Origin: Ornithinicoccus hortensis
Lineage (GTDB): Bacteria; Actinomycetota; Actinomycetes; Actinomycetales; Dermatophilaceae
Direction: 5' to 3'
Assembly: GCF_006716185.1 (NCBI RefSeq)
Contig: NZ_VFOP01000001.1
Span: 496,001-560,000, forward strand
Length of the DNA stretch: 64,000 nt
The notes beneath the pieces were generated by a model. The model worked only from the letters and a program-made list of their open reading frames with translations, was not told the origin of the DNA and did no database searches. Every line of letters starts with the position of its first letter. The stretch's first letter is position 1. Both the position numbers and the translations under genes were made by a program. This document shows positions 28,432-35,416 of the stretch, in pieces.

Positions 28432-30568
28432 GTTCGCGGTAGCGCTCCGCGGCCCGTGCCGGGTCGAACAGCCCCACCGCCTCGACCTGCGCGCGGCGTC
28501 GGGCGTCCTCCCACGCGGCGGGGTCGGTGACCGCGCGGACCCTGGCCTCCGCCTCGGCCAGGTCCGTGACGACCCAGTCCGGGGGGAACAGTGCGCGGGC
28601 CCCGCCCAGGGATGCCAGGAGCGGCCACTGCCGGACCACCGGCACGGCACCGGAGGCCGCCCCCTCGACCAGTCCCAGGTGCCAGGACTCCCGCCTGCTG
28701 GTGCTGAGGATGACCCCGACCCGCCGGAGGTGCCGGGCGATGTCGTCGGTCCACCCGACGAACTCGACGCGGTCCCCGATCGCGGGGTCGAGCAGGCGCC
28801 GGCGGACCTCGTCGTTGTAGGTGACGGACCTTCCGGAGAAGCCGTGCCCCAGGTCGGCACCGATGAACACCATCCGCCAGGAGGGCTCGCGGGCCAACAG
28901 GTCCAAGGCCCACAGGGGGTCCTTGACCCGCCGCCCCCAGCCGATCATCCCCAGCGTGGTGCGGGCCTCCTCCCCCTTGGGCCGGTCGACCTCGGCCAGG
29001 GCGGCCAGGTTGTCCACCACGTCCACCGGCACCTCGGCACCGATCGCCCCCAACAACCGGACCACCAGGGACCGGAGCGGCTCGCTCACCACGAGCACCT
29101 GGTCGACGGCCGTCCAGTCGACCAGGTGGAACCAGGGGTCGAGCGCGTCGAGGCTGTGGATCCGGATCACGAAGCGCACGCCGCGGGGGACGAGGTGCGA
29201 GGCCCACACGGTGAGCCGGTCCGCCCAGTCGGAGAAGACCGCGTCGGTCCGGCGCAGTCGCGGCACCAGCGCGTCGCGGATCTCCTTGTCCAGCGCGTGC
29301 GCCCCCCACGGGTCCGGCTCGTCGGCCGCCGGCCCGCAGCCCCGGAGCACCGCCAGCGCCTCCAGCACCTGCGGGTCGGGCAACCGCTGCCCCAGGAACC
29401 GGGCGATCTGCCGGGGACCCCGCACCTGCACGGAGGCCACCTCCGAGAGGGCCGCCACGACCGGGGGGTGGAAGGTGCCGTAGGCCCCCCCGAGGACGAG
29501 CACCCGGGGGCGGCCGCCACCGCGCTTGCCCGGCGTCACCACGGGTCGGCTCCCGCCGCCGACCAGTTCGCGCATCGTCGCGCTGGACCACAGCGGGCGC
29601 AGGAAGTCCGCGGTGTCCTCGACCAGGGGACTGCTCAGCGTCTCCGCGTGTCGTTCCCGGTGGAAGGTCACCCCCAGCGCGTCGGCCAGCCGGTGCCGCG
29701 CACCGAGCCGGTCCCCGTCGGCGAGCGCCCGGTCCGCGCCGGTCAGCGCGGCCTGCACCGCCTCGGCCAACTCGGCGTCGTCCGGGGCCTGCGCATCGTG
29801 CTCGACCACCCAGAGCAGCGCGTTGGCCCGCAGTGCAGCCAGGCCTGTGGTGCCCACCTCCGGGGACTCGCGCAGCCGGGCCCAGGGGCCGAGGGCGTCC
29901 ACCACGGTGAGCACCAGGTGCGCGGCCTCCAGGGGCCCGAGCACCGAGGGCAGCCAGCGCAGCGCGTCGGCCAGGTCCCCGGTCGGCAGCAGGACCGGCG
30001 GGACCCCGGCCGCGCCGGCCCGCCGGGCCAGCGCCCGGAGGGACGCCACCTCAGCCTCCTCCGCGGGACGCCGCTCCGGGCGGGCCGTCACGAACTCCCA
30101 GAGCTCCGAGACCAGGTCCGCGAGCGCCCGGGCCCCCTCCCGCAGCCGCGGGTGCTCGGCATACGGGACGAGGGGGGTCCCCTCGTACAGCTCCGGCACG
30201 AGCCCCAGCGCCCGGTCGGTGTCCTCGTCGAGGCTGACCACGAGGTCGGCGCCGCGCAGCATCCGGTGCAGCGTGCGGTCCCGCTTCAGGGTCCACAACC
30301 AGTCGGGGTCCAGCCCGGCGCGCCGGGCCGTGACGGCGGCCGCGGCGCGGACCACGGTGGCCCGCAGCGCCGCCCTTCCCCCGGCCGGTGCCGGGCGCAG
30401 CTCGCGGACCGGGTAGCCGACATCCCCGACCGGCTCCGGGCAGCCTCCGCGGAGCCGGACGGTGAGCTTCGCGTCCTGCCACGGCAGGCCGGAGCGGAAG
30501 GCGGAGGCACGCGAGGCCAGCAGGAGCACGGTGCGCTCCCCTGCGTCCTGCCGACTCGTCCGTCCCAC
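28403..30568 (-). CDS. GT4-like glycosyltransferase with long N-terminal region
   Basis: 721 residues from GTG 30568 (VGRTSRQDAGERTVLLLASR); CAGACT 6 nt upstream may be its -10 box. The N-terminal 340 residues contain SGLPWQDAKLTVRLRGG, weakly like the IAWRDAKLEER motif elsewhere in the locus, and otherwise helical sequence. From about residue 345 a GT-B fold is seen: PRVLVLGGAYGTFHPPVVAAL, VLVVSEPLRSLVVRLLG, LGMIGWGRRVKDPLWALDLL, MVFIGADLG, and the donor-site-like RRESWHLGLVEGAASGAVPVV. It is probably a cytoplasmic transferase acting at the end of the polysaccharide locus. It is divergent from the CWBR2 protein gene across 141 bp that hold promoter-like sequence (GATAGCGT near 30664). Confidence 0.78.
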   Translation of the reverse strand: MGRTSRQDAGERTVLLLASRASAFRSGLPWQDAKLTVRLRGGCPEPVGDVGYPVRELRPAPAGGRAALRATVVRAAAAVTARRAGLDPDWLWTLKRDRTLHRMLRGADLVVSLDEDTDRALGLVPELYEGTPLVPYAEHPRLREGARALADLVSELWEFVTARPERRPAEEAEVASLRALARRAGAAGVPPVLLPTGDLADALRWLPSVLGPLEAAHLVLTVVDALGPWARLRESPEVGTTGLAALRANALLWVVEHDAQAPDDAELAEAVQAALTGADRALADGDRLGARHRLADALGVTFHRERHAETLSSPLVEDTADFLRPLWSSATMRELVGGGSRPVVTPGKRGGGRPRVLVLGGAYGTFHPPVVAALSEVASVQVRGPRQIARFLGQRLPDPQVLEALAVLRGCGPAADEPDPWGAHALDKEIRDALVPRLRRTDAVFSDWADRLTVWASHLVPRGVRFVIRIHSLDALDPWFHLVDWTAVDQVLVVSEPLRSLVVRLLGAIGAEVPVDVVDNLAALAEVDRPKGEEARTTLGMIGWGRRVKDPLWALDLLAREPSWRMVFIGADLGHGFSGRSVTYNDEVRRRLLDPAIGDRVEFVGWTDDIARHLRRVGVILSTSRRESWHLGLVEGAASGAVPVVRQWPLLASLGGARALFPPDWVVTDLAEAEARVRAVTDPAAWEDARRRAQVEAVGLFDPARAAERYRELILGPLLPG

Positions 30569-30709
30569 GTGGGCAGTCTGGCATCCCCGGGGGGACGGGG
30601 CCGGTGCCGACGGCCACCGCAGCGGCAGATTTCCCGCGGTCCTATGCAACGTGGGGGTCCTCCGATAGCGTCTTACGCCTACCACTGTCTGCCGAGGGGC
30701 ACGAGTTTC

Positions 30710-32218
30710 ATGAGACACAGCAGGGTGCTGGCCGGGGGCCTGTTCGCCGTCCTGATCGGGGCGTTCGCGCTCAGCCCGGGGTCCGCCGACCCGGTCGATC
30801 CCGCGGAGTCCGCACCGCAGGCCTCCCGGAGCGAGGTCCGGTGGGACGCGGGGCTGGCCGGCACGGCCCCGTGCCCGGAGGGCACCACCCGGGCGAGCAG
30901 CCGACTGACCGAGCGGTTCAACACCGGCATCCCGCAGAACCAGTTCAACAACGGCTTCTACCGCGCCCAGGGTGGCCTGCACGGCGTGTCCGCCCGCTCC
31001 GACGTCGACGGCAACGACCCGACCGACTGGATGTTCACCGACTGGGCGACCGCGCCGGTCGGCGCCCAGACGATGCTGGCCTTCGCCACCAAGGGCAACG
31101 CCGCCAGCACCCTGGCCCGCGCCAACGTCAACTCGGTGCAGAAGCAGGTCCCGATGGGCTCGTCCTGGCGCGGCCTGGTCTACGACATCACCGCCGCCAC
31201 GGACGACGAGGACGGCCGACTCGGACCCTGGTTCGAGCACAAACGGGCCTCAGGGAAGAGCCAGACCTGGTGGCTGGAGAACATCCAGATCTACACCTGC
31301 AGCAAGAACAACACCACCCGCTACAGCGGGTCGGACCGCTACGCCACCTCGGCGGCGATCTCGGGCCTGCTCAAGGCCGACGTCGACGTCGCCTACCTGG
31401 CCAGCGGCACCTCGTTCCCCGACGCGCTGACCGGCGCGGCGCTCGCCGCCACGACCGACAGCCCGGTGCTGCTGGTCAAGAAGACCGGCATCCCGGGCAG
31501 CGTCCAGGCCGAGCTGACCCGGTTGAACCCGGACCGCATCGTGGTGCTGGGCGGCAAGTCCGCGGTCAACGACGCGGTGCTGAAGTCGGCCGAGCGGTTC
31601 GCCCGCAGCGGCGAGGTCACCCGGTTGTCCGGGGCCGACCGCTACCAGACCTCGGCGGCCATCGCCGCGCTCTACCCGGACGGCCTGGACCGGGTCTACA
31701 TCGCGACCGGGCGGGACTACCCGGACGCGTTGGCCGGCGGTGCGCTGGCCGGCCGGTTGGACGTCCCGGTGCTCTACACCAGTCCGGACGGCATCCCTGC
31801 CGTGGTCGCCGAGCAGCTCGAGCGGATCAACCCCGGCAAGATCGTCGTGCTCGGCGGCACCAGCGCGGTGCCGGAGGACCAGATCGGACAGCTGCGCGGC
31901 TACACCCGCAGCGGCACCGTCGACCGGATCGCCGGCTCCGACCGCTACGCCACCTCGGCGCTGATCGCGCGCGGGTTCCCGACCGGGCTGCCCCGGGTGT
32001 TCGTGGCCACCGGCCAGGACTTCCCGGACGCGCTCTCCGGTGCCGCCGTCGCGGGCAGCCAGGGGGTGCCGGTCCTCCTCACCCGCTACGCGGAGCTGCC
32101 CAGCACGGTCCGCAACCAGATCTCCAAGGCCGACGCCAACGCGGGGGTGGTCATCGGCGGGCAGGGCTCGGTCAGCCCGCTGGTCCGTGACCAGCTCGGC
32201 GCCGTCGTCCACAACTGA
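30710..32218 (+). CDS. Secreted protein with C-terminal cell-wall-binding repeats 2 (CWBR2)
   Basis: 502 residues from ATG 30710; a longer in-frame ORF runs upstream but lacks coding character. A signal peptide is clear (MRHSRVLAGGLFAVLIGAFALSPG). Residues 45-200 are an unassigned extracellular domain (RFNTGIPQNQFNNGFYRAQGG; SSWRGLVYDITAATDDEDG). Three tandem CWBR2 units follow, each beginning with a SGSDRYATSAAI-type sequence and containing FPDALTGAALA and a VVLGG-S-AV strand. CWBR2 triplets usually attach proteins non-covalently to the Gram-positive wall, so this should be a wall-associated protein of unknown activity. It shares the CWBR2 module with the peptidase-like protein at 35417-37627. 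It precedes the Mau-like cassette by 40 bp and may be co-transcribed with it. Confidence 0.88.
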   Translation: MRHSRVLAGGLFAVLIGAFALSPGSADPVDPAESAPQASRSEVRWDAGLAGTAPCPEGTTRASSRLTERFNTGIPQNQFNNGFYRAQGGLHGVSARSDVDGNDPTDWMFTDWATAPVGAQTMLAFATKGNAASTLARANVNSVQKQVPMGSSWRGLVYDITAATDDEDGRLGPWFEHKRASGKSQTWWLENIQIYTCSKNNTTRYSGSDRYATSAAISGLLKADVDVAYLASGTSFPDALTGAALAATTDSPVLLVKKTGIPGSVQAELTRLNPDRIVVLGGKSAVNDAVLKSAERFARSGEVTRLSGADRYQTSAAIAALYPDGLDRVYIATGRDYPDALAGGALAGRLDVPVLYTSPDGIPAVVAEQLERINPGKIVVLGGTSAVPEDQIGQLRGYTRSGTVDRIAGSDRYATSALIARGFPTGLPRVFVATGQDFPDALSGAAVAGSQGVPVLLTRYAELPSTVRNQISKADANAGVVIGGQGSVSPLVRDQLGAVVHN

Positions 32219-32258
32219 CCCGGCCGGACCCGACCAGACGAAGAGGCTGACCGACACC

Positions 32259-32942
32259 ATGCGCAAGAACCGCCGACTCCTCAACGGTGACCTGCTGACA
32301 CTGCAGGTCCCGGACGCCGCGGCACTCCCGGGCTCCACCGCGATCAGCGTGCTGTCGCTGGACGACCACGAGCTGGAGGTCAACTCCGGCACCGCCGCCG
32401 ACCTGGAGTTCTACCTCTCCATCTCCGGCAGCCAGCTCACCGACGAGGTCACCCTGCGGGACGGCAGCGCGCTGCGCTACGGCCGGCACGGCGCCGACCC
32501 GGCCTCCGGGTTCGTCTTCGCGGTCGCCGTGGGCGAGCACCACGTCTACGGCTTCACCGTGCCGACCATGGACATCGAGACGCTCACCAGCTACCTGGCC
32601 GGCGTCACCTTCCGGCCGCACGAGGACGGACCGACGCTTGAGCTGTCCGGGTCGGTGACGTGGTCGCAGTACCGCACGCACACCGTCGCCCAGGTGGTGG
32701 ACCTGAGCGAGGGCCAGGGCTTCCTGCTCGACGTCCGGCGCACCCGCACCGGTGACATCGCCCGCGACGGGGCCGGCATGGAGGTGCCCGGCGGCTGGCT
32801 CACCCGATCCTCGACGGAGGAACGGCACGCGTATGCCGTGCTCGAGGCCACCGACTTCGTCAGCTACGGCATCCCCGGCAACCAGGGCGACGTCGACCTG
32901 GTGGCCACGGTCCTGTCCGGTGTCACCACGGAGCTGGGATGA
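32259..32942 (+). CDS. Unknown 227-residue protein heading a Mau-like cassette
   Basis: Starts at ATG 32259 (MRKNRRLLNGDLLTLQVPDA). No signal peptide or membrane span is seen. The sequence is rich in beta-type stretches (LEFYLSISGSQLTDEVTLRDG; VYGFTVPTMDIETLTSYLAG; TLELSGSVTWSQYRTHTVAQV; QGFLLDVRRTRTGD). I recognise no family. It ends 7 bp before the MauE-like gene, so it is part of that operon. In mau and aau operons the gene just before mauE encodes the large dehydrogenase subunit MauB. This protein is too short and shows no visible propeller repeats, so position is the only similarity. It could be a cytoplasmic partner or regulator of the exported Cys/Trp-rich protein. Confidence 0.72.
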   Translation: MRKNRRLLNGDLLTLQVPDAAALPGSTAISVLSLDDHELEVNSGTAADLEFYLSISGSQLTDEVTLRDGSALRYGRHGADPASGFVFAVAVGEHHVYGFTVPTMDIETLTSYLAGVTFRPHEDGPTLELSGSVTWSQYRTHTVAQVVDLSEGQGFLLDVRRTRTGDIARDGAGMEVPGGWLTRSSTEERHAYAVLEATDFVSYGIPGNQGDVDLVATVLSGVTTELG

Positions 32943-32949
32943 GCCCGCG

Positions 32950-33525
32950 ATGAGCGTGCTGTCCCCCGCCCTGCTGGGTGCCGTGGCGCTGGTCCTGCTG
33001 GCCTCCGCCGCCGGCCACCTGCGCCACCCGGTGGCCCTGCGGTCCGGTCTGCTGGTGCACGACGTCCTCCCGGCCGCGCTGCACCGACCGGTGTCGGTCC
33101 TGCTGCCGGTGGCCGAGCTGACGCTCGGGGCCGTGGCGCTGTGGGCGATCGCCGGGCCCGGTGACCCGGTGCTGCTCACCCGGCTCGGCGGCGCCGGCGC
33201 CGCCCTGCTGTTCGCCGGCTTCACGGCCTACCTCCTGGGGGTGCTGCGGACCCGGCCCGAGCCCGGTGTGCCCTGCGCCTGCGGGGTCGGGGAGGCCTCG
33301 GTCGGGCCGGTGAGCGTGGCGCGGGCCGGGCTGCTCGCCGGCTTCGCCGCCGTCGCCGCGCTCACCGCGGGAGGGTGGACGTTCACCACCCGGCCGACGC
33401 CCGAGGTCGTCGTCACGGTCGCGGCCGCGCTCACCCTCGCCGTGGCCACCGCGCTGCTGCCGGCCGCCCGCGAGGTGCCGGCCGACCTGACCCTCACCGA
33501 CCTGGCGGCGGGTGGTGCCCGGTGA
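32950..33525 (+). CDS. MauE-like integral membrane protein
   Basis: 191 residues from ATG 32950. It has about five hydrophobic segments, matching the DoxX/MauE-type fold (ALLGAVALVLLASAAGHLRHP; LLPVAELTLGAVALWAIAG; LLFAGFTAYLLGVLRTRP), and a cysteine pair in PGVPCACGVGEASVGPVSVARA, the position of the conserved cysteine motif of MauE. In methylamine dehydrogenase operons MauE and MauD are needed to form or protect the many disulfides of the small subunit MauA. The gene is coupled by a GTGA overlap to the MauD-like gene, reproducing the mauE-mauD-mauA order. A role in oxidative folding or maturation of the exported protein encoded at 34097 is inferred. Confidence 0.8.
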   Translation: MSVLSPALLGAVALVLLASAAGHLRHPVALRSGLLVHDVLPAALHRPVSVLLPVAELTLGAVALWAIAGPGDPVLLTRLGGAGAALLFAGFTAYLLGVLRTRPEPGVPCACGVGEASVGPVSVARAGLLAGFAAVAALTAGGWTFTTRPTPEVVVTVAAALTLAVATALLPAAREVPADLTLTDLAAGGAR

Positions 33526-34100
33526 GCTTCCTGACCTCCGCCGTGATCCTGGCCTGGGTCGCCATCGTGCTGCTCGCCCTCGGCTTCGCCGGGATGCTCC
33601 GCCAGGTCATGCTGCTCAGCAACCGTCGGCTCGGCGGGGACGGGCAACCCACGGGCGCCCCGCCCGGCGGGGGCACCGCCCGCAGCACCCGGGACCTCGT
33701 CGGCTTCCGGCTGCCGCCGCACGGGGAGCTCGCCGCGCTGCCGGACCCGCAGGCGCACCGCACGGTGGTGGCATTCGTGTCCCCCGGCTGCCCGTCCTGC
33801 ACCCAGACGCTCCAGGGGCTCGCCGCGGCGCCGGACGTCGCCGCCGGCTCGGTCGCGGTCGTGGCCGTGTCCACCGGCAGCTGCGAGCCGGCCGAGGCGG
33901 CCTTGGCCGGCACCGGCCGGTGCATCCCGCAGGGCCGCCCGCTGCTGGACCAGCTGCACGTGCCGGTGACCCCCTACCTGGTCGCGCTCGATGCCAGCGG
34001 CACGATCGTGGCCGCCCTCCTGCCGCAGGAGGACACCGACCTGGCCGGCTGGCTCCGGCATACCCGAGGATCCATGACGCTCACCGAGGAGTCACCATGA
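33522..34100 (+). CDS. MauD-like membrane-anchored thioredoxin-fold protein
   Basis: 192 residues from GTG 33522 (VSFLTSAVILAWVAIVLLALGFAG). One N-terminal membrane anchor is followed by a linker and a thioredoxin-like domain with VVAFVSPGCPSCTQTLQGL, where C-P-S-C is the redox motif, and VTPYLVALDASGTIVAAL, which carries the cis-Pro region. This architecture (single TM, TlpA/ResA-like domain facing outside, CPxC motif) is that of MauD, required for correct disulfides in methylamine dehydrogenase small subunit. The end overlaps the ATG of the Cys/Trp-rich exported protein by 4 bp, so enzyme and probable substrate are made together. It probably acts at the outer face of the membrane. Confidence 0.85.
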   Translation: MSFLTSAVILAWVAIVLLALGFAGMLRQVMLLSNRRLGGDGQPTGAPPGGGTARSTRDLVGFRLPPHGELAALPDPQAHRTVVAFVSPGCPSCTQTLQGLAAAPDVAAGSVAVVAVSTGSCEPAEAALAGTGRCIPQGRPLLDQLHVPVTPYLVALDASGTIVAALLPQEDTDLAGWLRHTRGSMTLTEESP

Positions 34101-34630
34101 GCAACACCCCGGGCAGCCGCCCGACGATCCGGTTCGAGGACCTGCCGACGGCCGACGAGGCGCGGCTGCGCAAGCGGCTGCGGCCCCGTCCGACGCGCCG
34201 CACCTTCCTCGGCTCCGTGCTGGGGGCCGGGGCCGCCGTCGGGCTGAGCTCCCTGGTGCTGGTGAACCGGGCGACCGACTCCGCGCAGGCCGCGTACTGG
34301 CAGGACTGGACCAACACCGCGACCGGGCCGTGCGCCACCTATGCGCGGGACCACACCGAGCGCGGCATCCAGTGCGGCCCGTCCCCGATGTGCACCACCA
34401 AGTCCTGCTGCTGGAAGTACCGCAACGGCGCCGGCAACCTGGTCGGCTGGCACAAGAGCGCCCCCGGCTCGACCGGCTACTACACGCACCGGCCGGACGA
34501 CTGCTGGAACAGCACCTACGACTCCTGGCACTGGAACTTCAGCGACGGCTACACCTACCGCTGCTCCGACGGGTGGACCTGCAGCGCCGGCGGCTCCTGC
34601 AGCAAGTCCATCTGCCCCTGGCCGATGTAA
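34097..34630 (+). CDS. Tat-exported Cys/Trp-rich protein, MauA-like (methylamine dehydrogenase small-subunit-like)
   Basis: 177 residues from ATG 34097 (GGAG upstream, ATGA overlap). A twin-arginine signal is clear: RPRPTRRTFLG then a hydrophobic stretch, with a likely cleavage near SAQA-AYW (residue 66). The mature part of about 111 residues holds ten Cys (79, 93, 99, 104, 105, 136, 156, 162, 168, 173) and nine Trp (68, 71, 106, 118, 137, 144, 146, 160, 175). MauA has a similar total length, a Tat-type leader, an N-terminal FRF-D-like start and a Cys-rich core with a CC pair. Its TTQ cofactor is built from two Trp. The MauE/MauD-like neighbours support disulfide-dependent maturation. TTQ formation and amine oxidation are not shown: no heavy chain or MauG is in the window. 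A structural or toxin-like Cys-rich protein is the main alternative. Confidence 0.75.
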   Translation: MSNTPGSRPTIRFEDLPTADEARLRKRLRPRPTRRTFLGSVLGAGAAVGLSSLVLVNRATDSAQAAYWQDWTNTATGPCATYARDHTERGIQCGPSPMCTTKSCCWKYRNGAGNLVGWHKSAPGSTGYYTHRPDDCWNSTYDSWHWNFSDGYTYRCSDGWTCSAGGSCSKSICPWPM

Positions 34631-34633
34631 CGC

Positions 34634-34819
34634 GTGGTCGAGCACACCGTCGGGCCGGCGCGCCGTTGGGCGGCCGACCCCCTCGTCCTGCTGGGCGCGA
34701 CCGGGGTGGCGACCATCGCCCTGGTCCTCGTCCTCCTCACCGGGGGCGACCTGCCCTGGCAACCCCCGGCGATGCTGGGCGTGGTCGCGGCCGGGTTGGC
34801 CCTGTCCGGCTCCACCTGA
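34634..34819 (+). CDS. Short membrane protein or N-terminal piece of a split membrane protein
   Basis: 61 residues from GTG 34634, 3 bp after the Cys/Trp-rich gene. It has two hydrophobic segments (ADPLVLLGATGVATIALVLVLL and PAMLGVVAAGLALSG) and stops at TGA 34817-34819. The reading frame after this TGA continues in phase into the next membrane protein without any other stop, and the next start codon has no ribosome-binding site. The two pieces therefore look like one gene of about 255 codons broken by a single nonsense codon, or a pair with stop-codon readthrough or re-initiation. No strong ribosome-binding site precedes this GTG either. Function unknown; by position, part of the Mau-like cassette. 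Confidence 0.5.
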   Translation: MVEHTVGPARRWAADPLVLLGATGVATIALVLVLLTGGDLPWQPPAMLGVVAAGLALSGST

Positions 34820-34843
34820 GGCCTGAACAGCGCCTGGTCGCTG

Positions 34844-35401
34844 GTGGCCTCGGTCCGGGGCCGTTCCGTCCAACTCCGCCTGTGGGTGGCCTTCGCCCTC
34901 GGCTGCACCGTCGGTGGCGCCTTCACCGGGGTCGTCCTCGGGGTGTTCTCCGGCCTGCTCTCACCGCTGACCGCGGGCCTGCGCCTCGGGCTGTTCGTGC
35001 TGGCCGCCCTCGCGCTGGCCGTGCTCGACCTGGTCCAGCCGGTGCTGCGGCTGCCGCAGCGCAAGGAGCTCATCCCGCAGGAGGTCTTCCACCGCGGCAT
35101 GGGGCGCGGCGGGTTCCGGTTCGGCCTGGAATACGGCTGCGGCTTCCGCACCCTGGTGCCCTCGGCCGCCTCCTACATCGCCGCCGTCTTCCTGCTCTGC
35201 GCGGTGCTCCCGCTGCCGTATGCCGTCCTGCTCGGCGCCGTCTTCGGGCTGAGCCGGAGCCTGGCGGTGCTGCAGTACGTCCTCCTCGGCGCCCCGGGCT
35301 GGCAGGCCTTCCTAGCCCGGCACAGTCGCCTGCTGGAGCGGGCCGGGTCGCTGGTGGCCCTGGCCGCCCTGGTGGCCTCGGCCGTCCTGCTGCTGGCCTG
35401 A
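34844..35401 (+). CDS. Multi-pass membrane protein, last gene of the Mau-like cassette (possible C-terminal piece)
   Basis: 185 residues if read from GTG 34844 (MASVRGRSVQLRLWVAFALG). About five hydrophobic segments, including LWVAFALGCTVGGAFTGVVLGVF, GLRLGLFVLAALALAVLDLV, YIAAVFLLCAVLPLPYAVLLG and LVALAALVASAVLLLA. No family was recognised. The frame is open back through GLNSAWSLVASVRG to the TGA at 34817-34819, in phase with the 61-residue ORF before it. The absence of a Shine-Dalgarno before 34844 favours one original gene. It ends 15 bp before the end of the convergent peptidase-like gene. As a polytopic membrane protein co-encoded with an exported redox-type protein it could be an electron-transfer or maturation partner, but nothing in the sequence proves this. 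Confidence 0.6.
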   Translation: MASVRGRSVQLRLWVAFALGCTVGGAFTGVVLGVFSGLLSPLTAGLRLGLFVLAALALAVLDLVQPVLRLPQRKELIPQEVFHRGMGRGGFRFGLEYGCGFRTLVPSAASYIAAVFLLCAVLPLPYAVLLGAVFGLSRSLAVLQYVLLGAPGWQAFLARHSRLLERAGSLVALAALVASAVLLLA

Positions 35402-35416
35402 GCCGGGGCGGTCCGG

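Noticed and set aside
28334-30709. Upstream extension of the CWBR2 protein
   Set aside because: It would run antisense through a glycosyltransferase gene and bury the obvious signal peptide starting at 30710.
34817-34819. TGA as a selenocysteine codon
   Set aside because: No selenocysteine-type redox motif surrounds it and no SECIS-like hairpin was evident just downstream; mutation, sequencing error or two genes are simpler.
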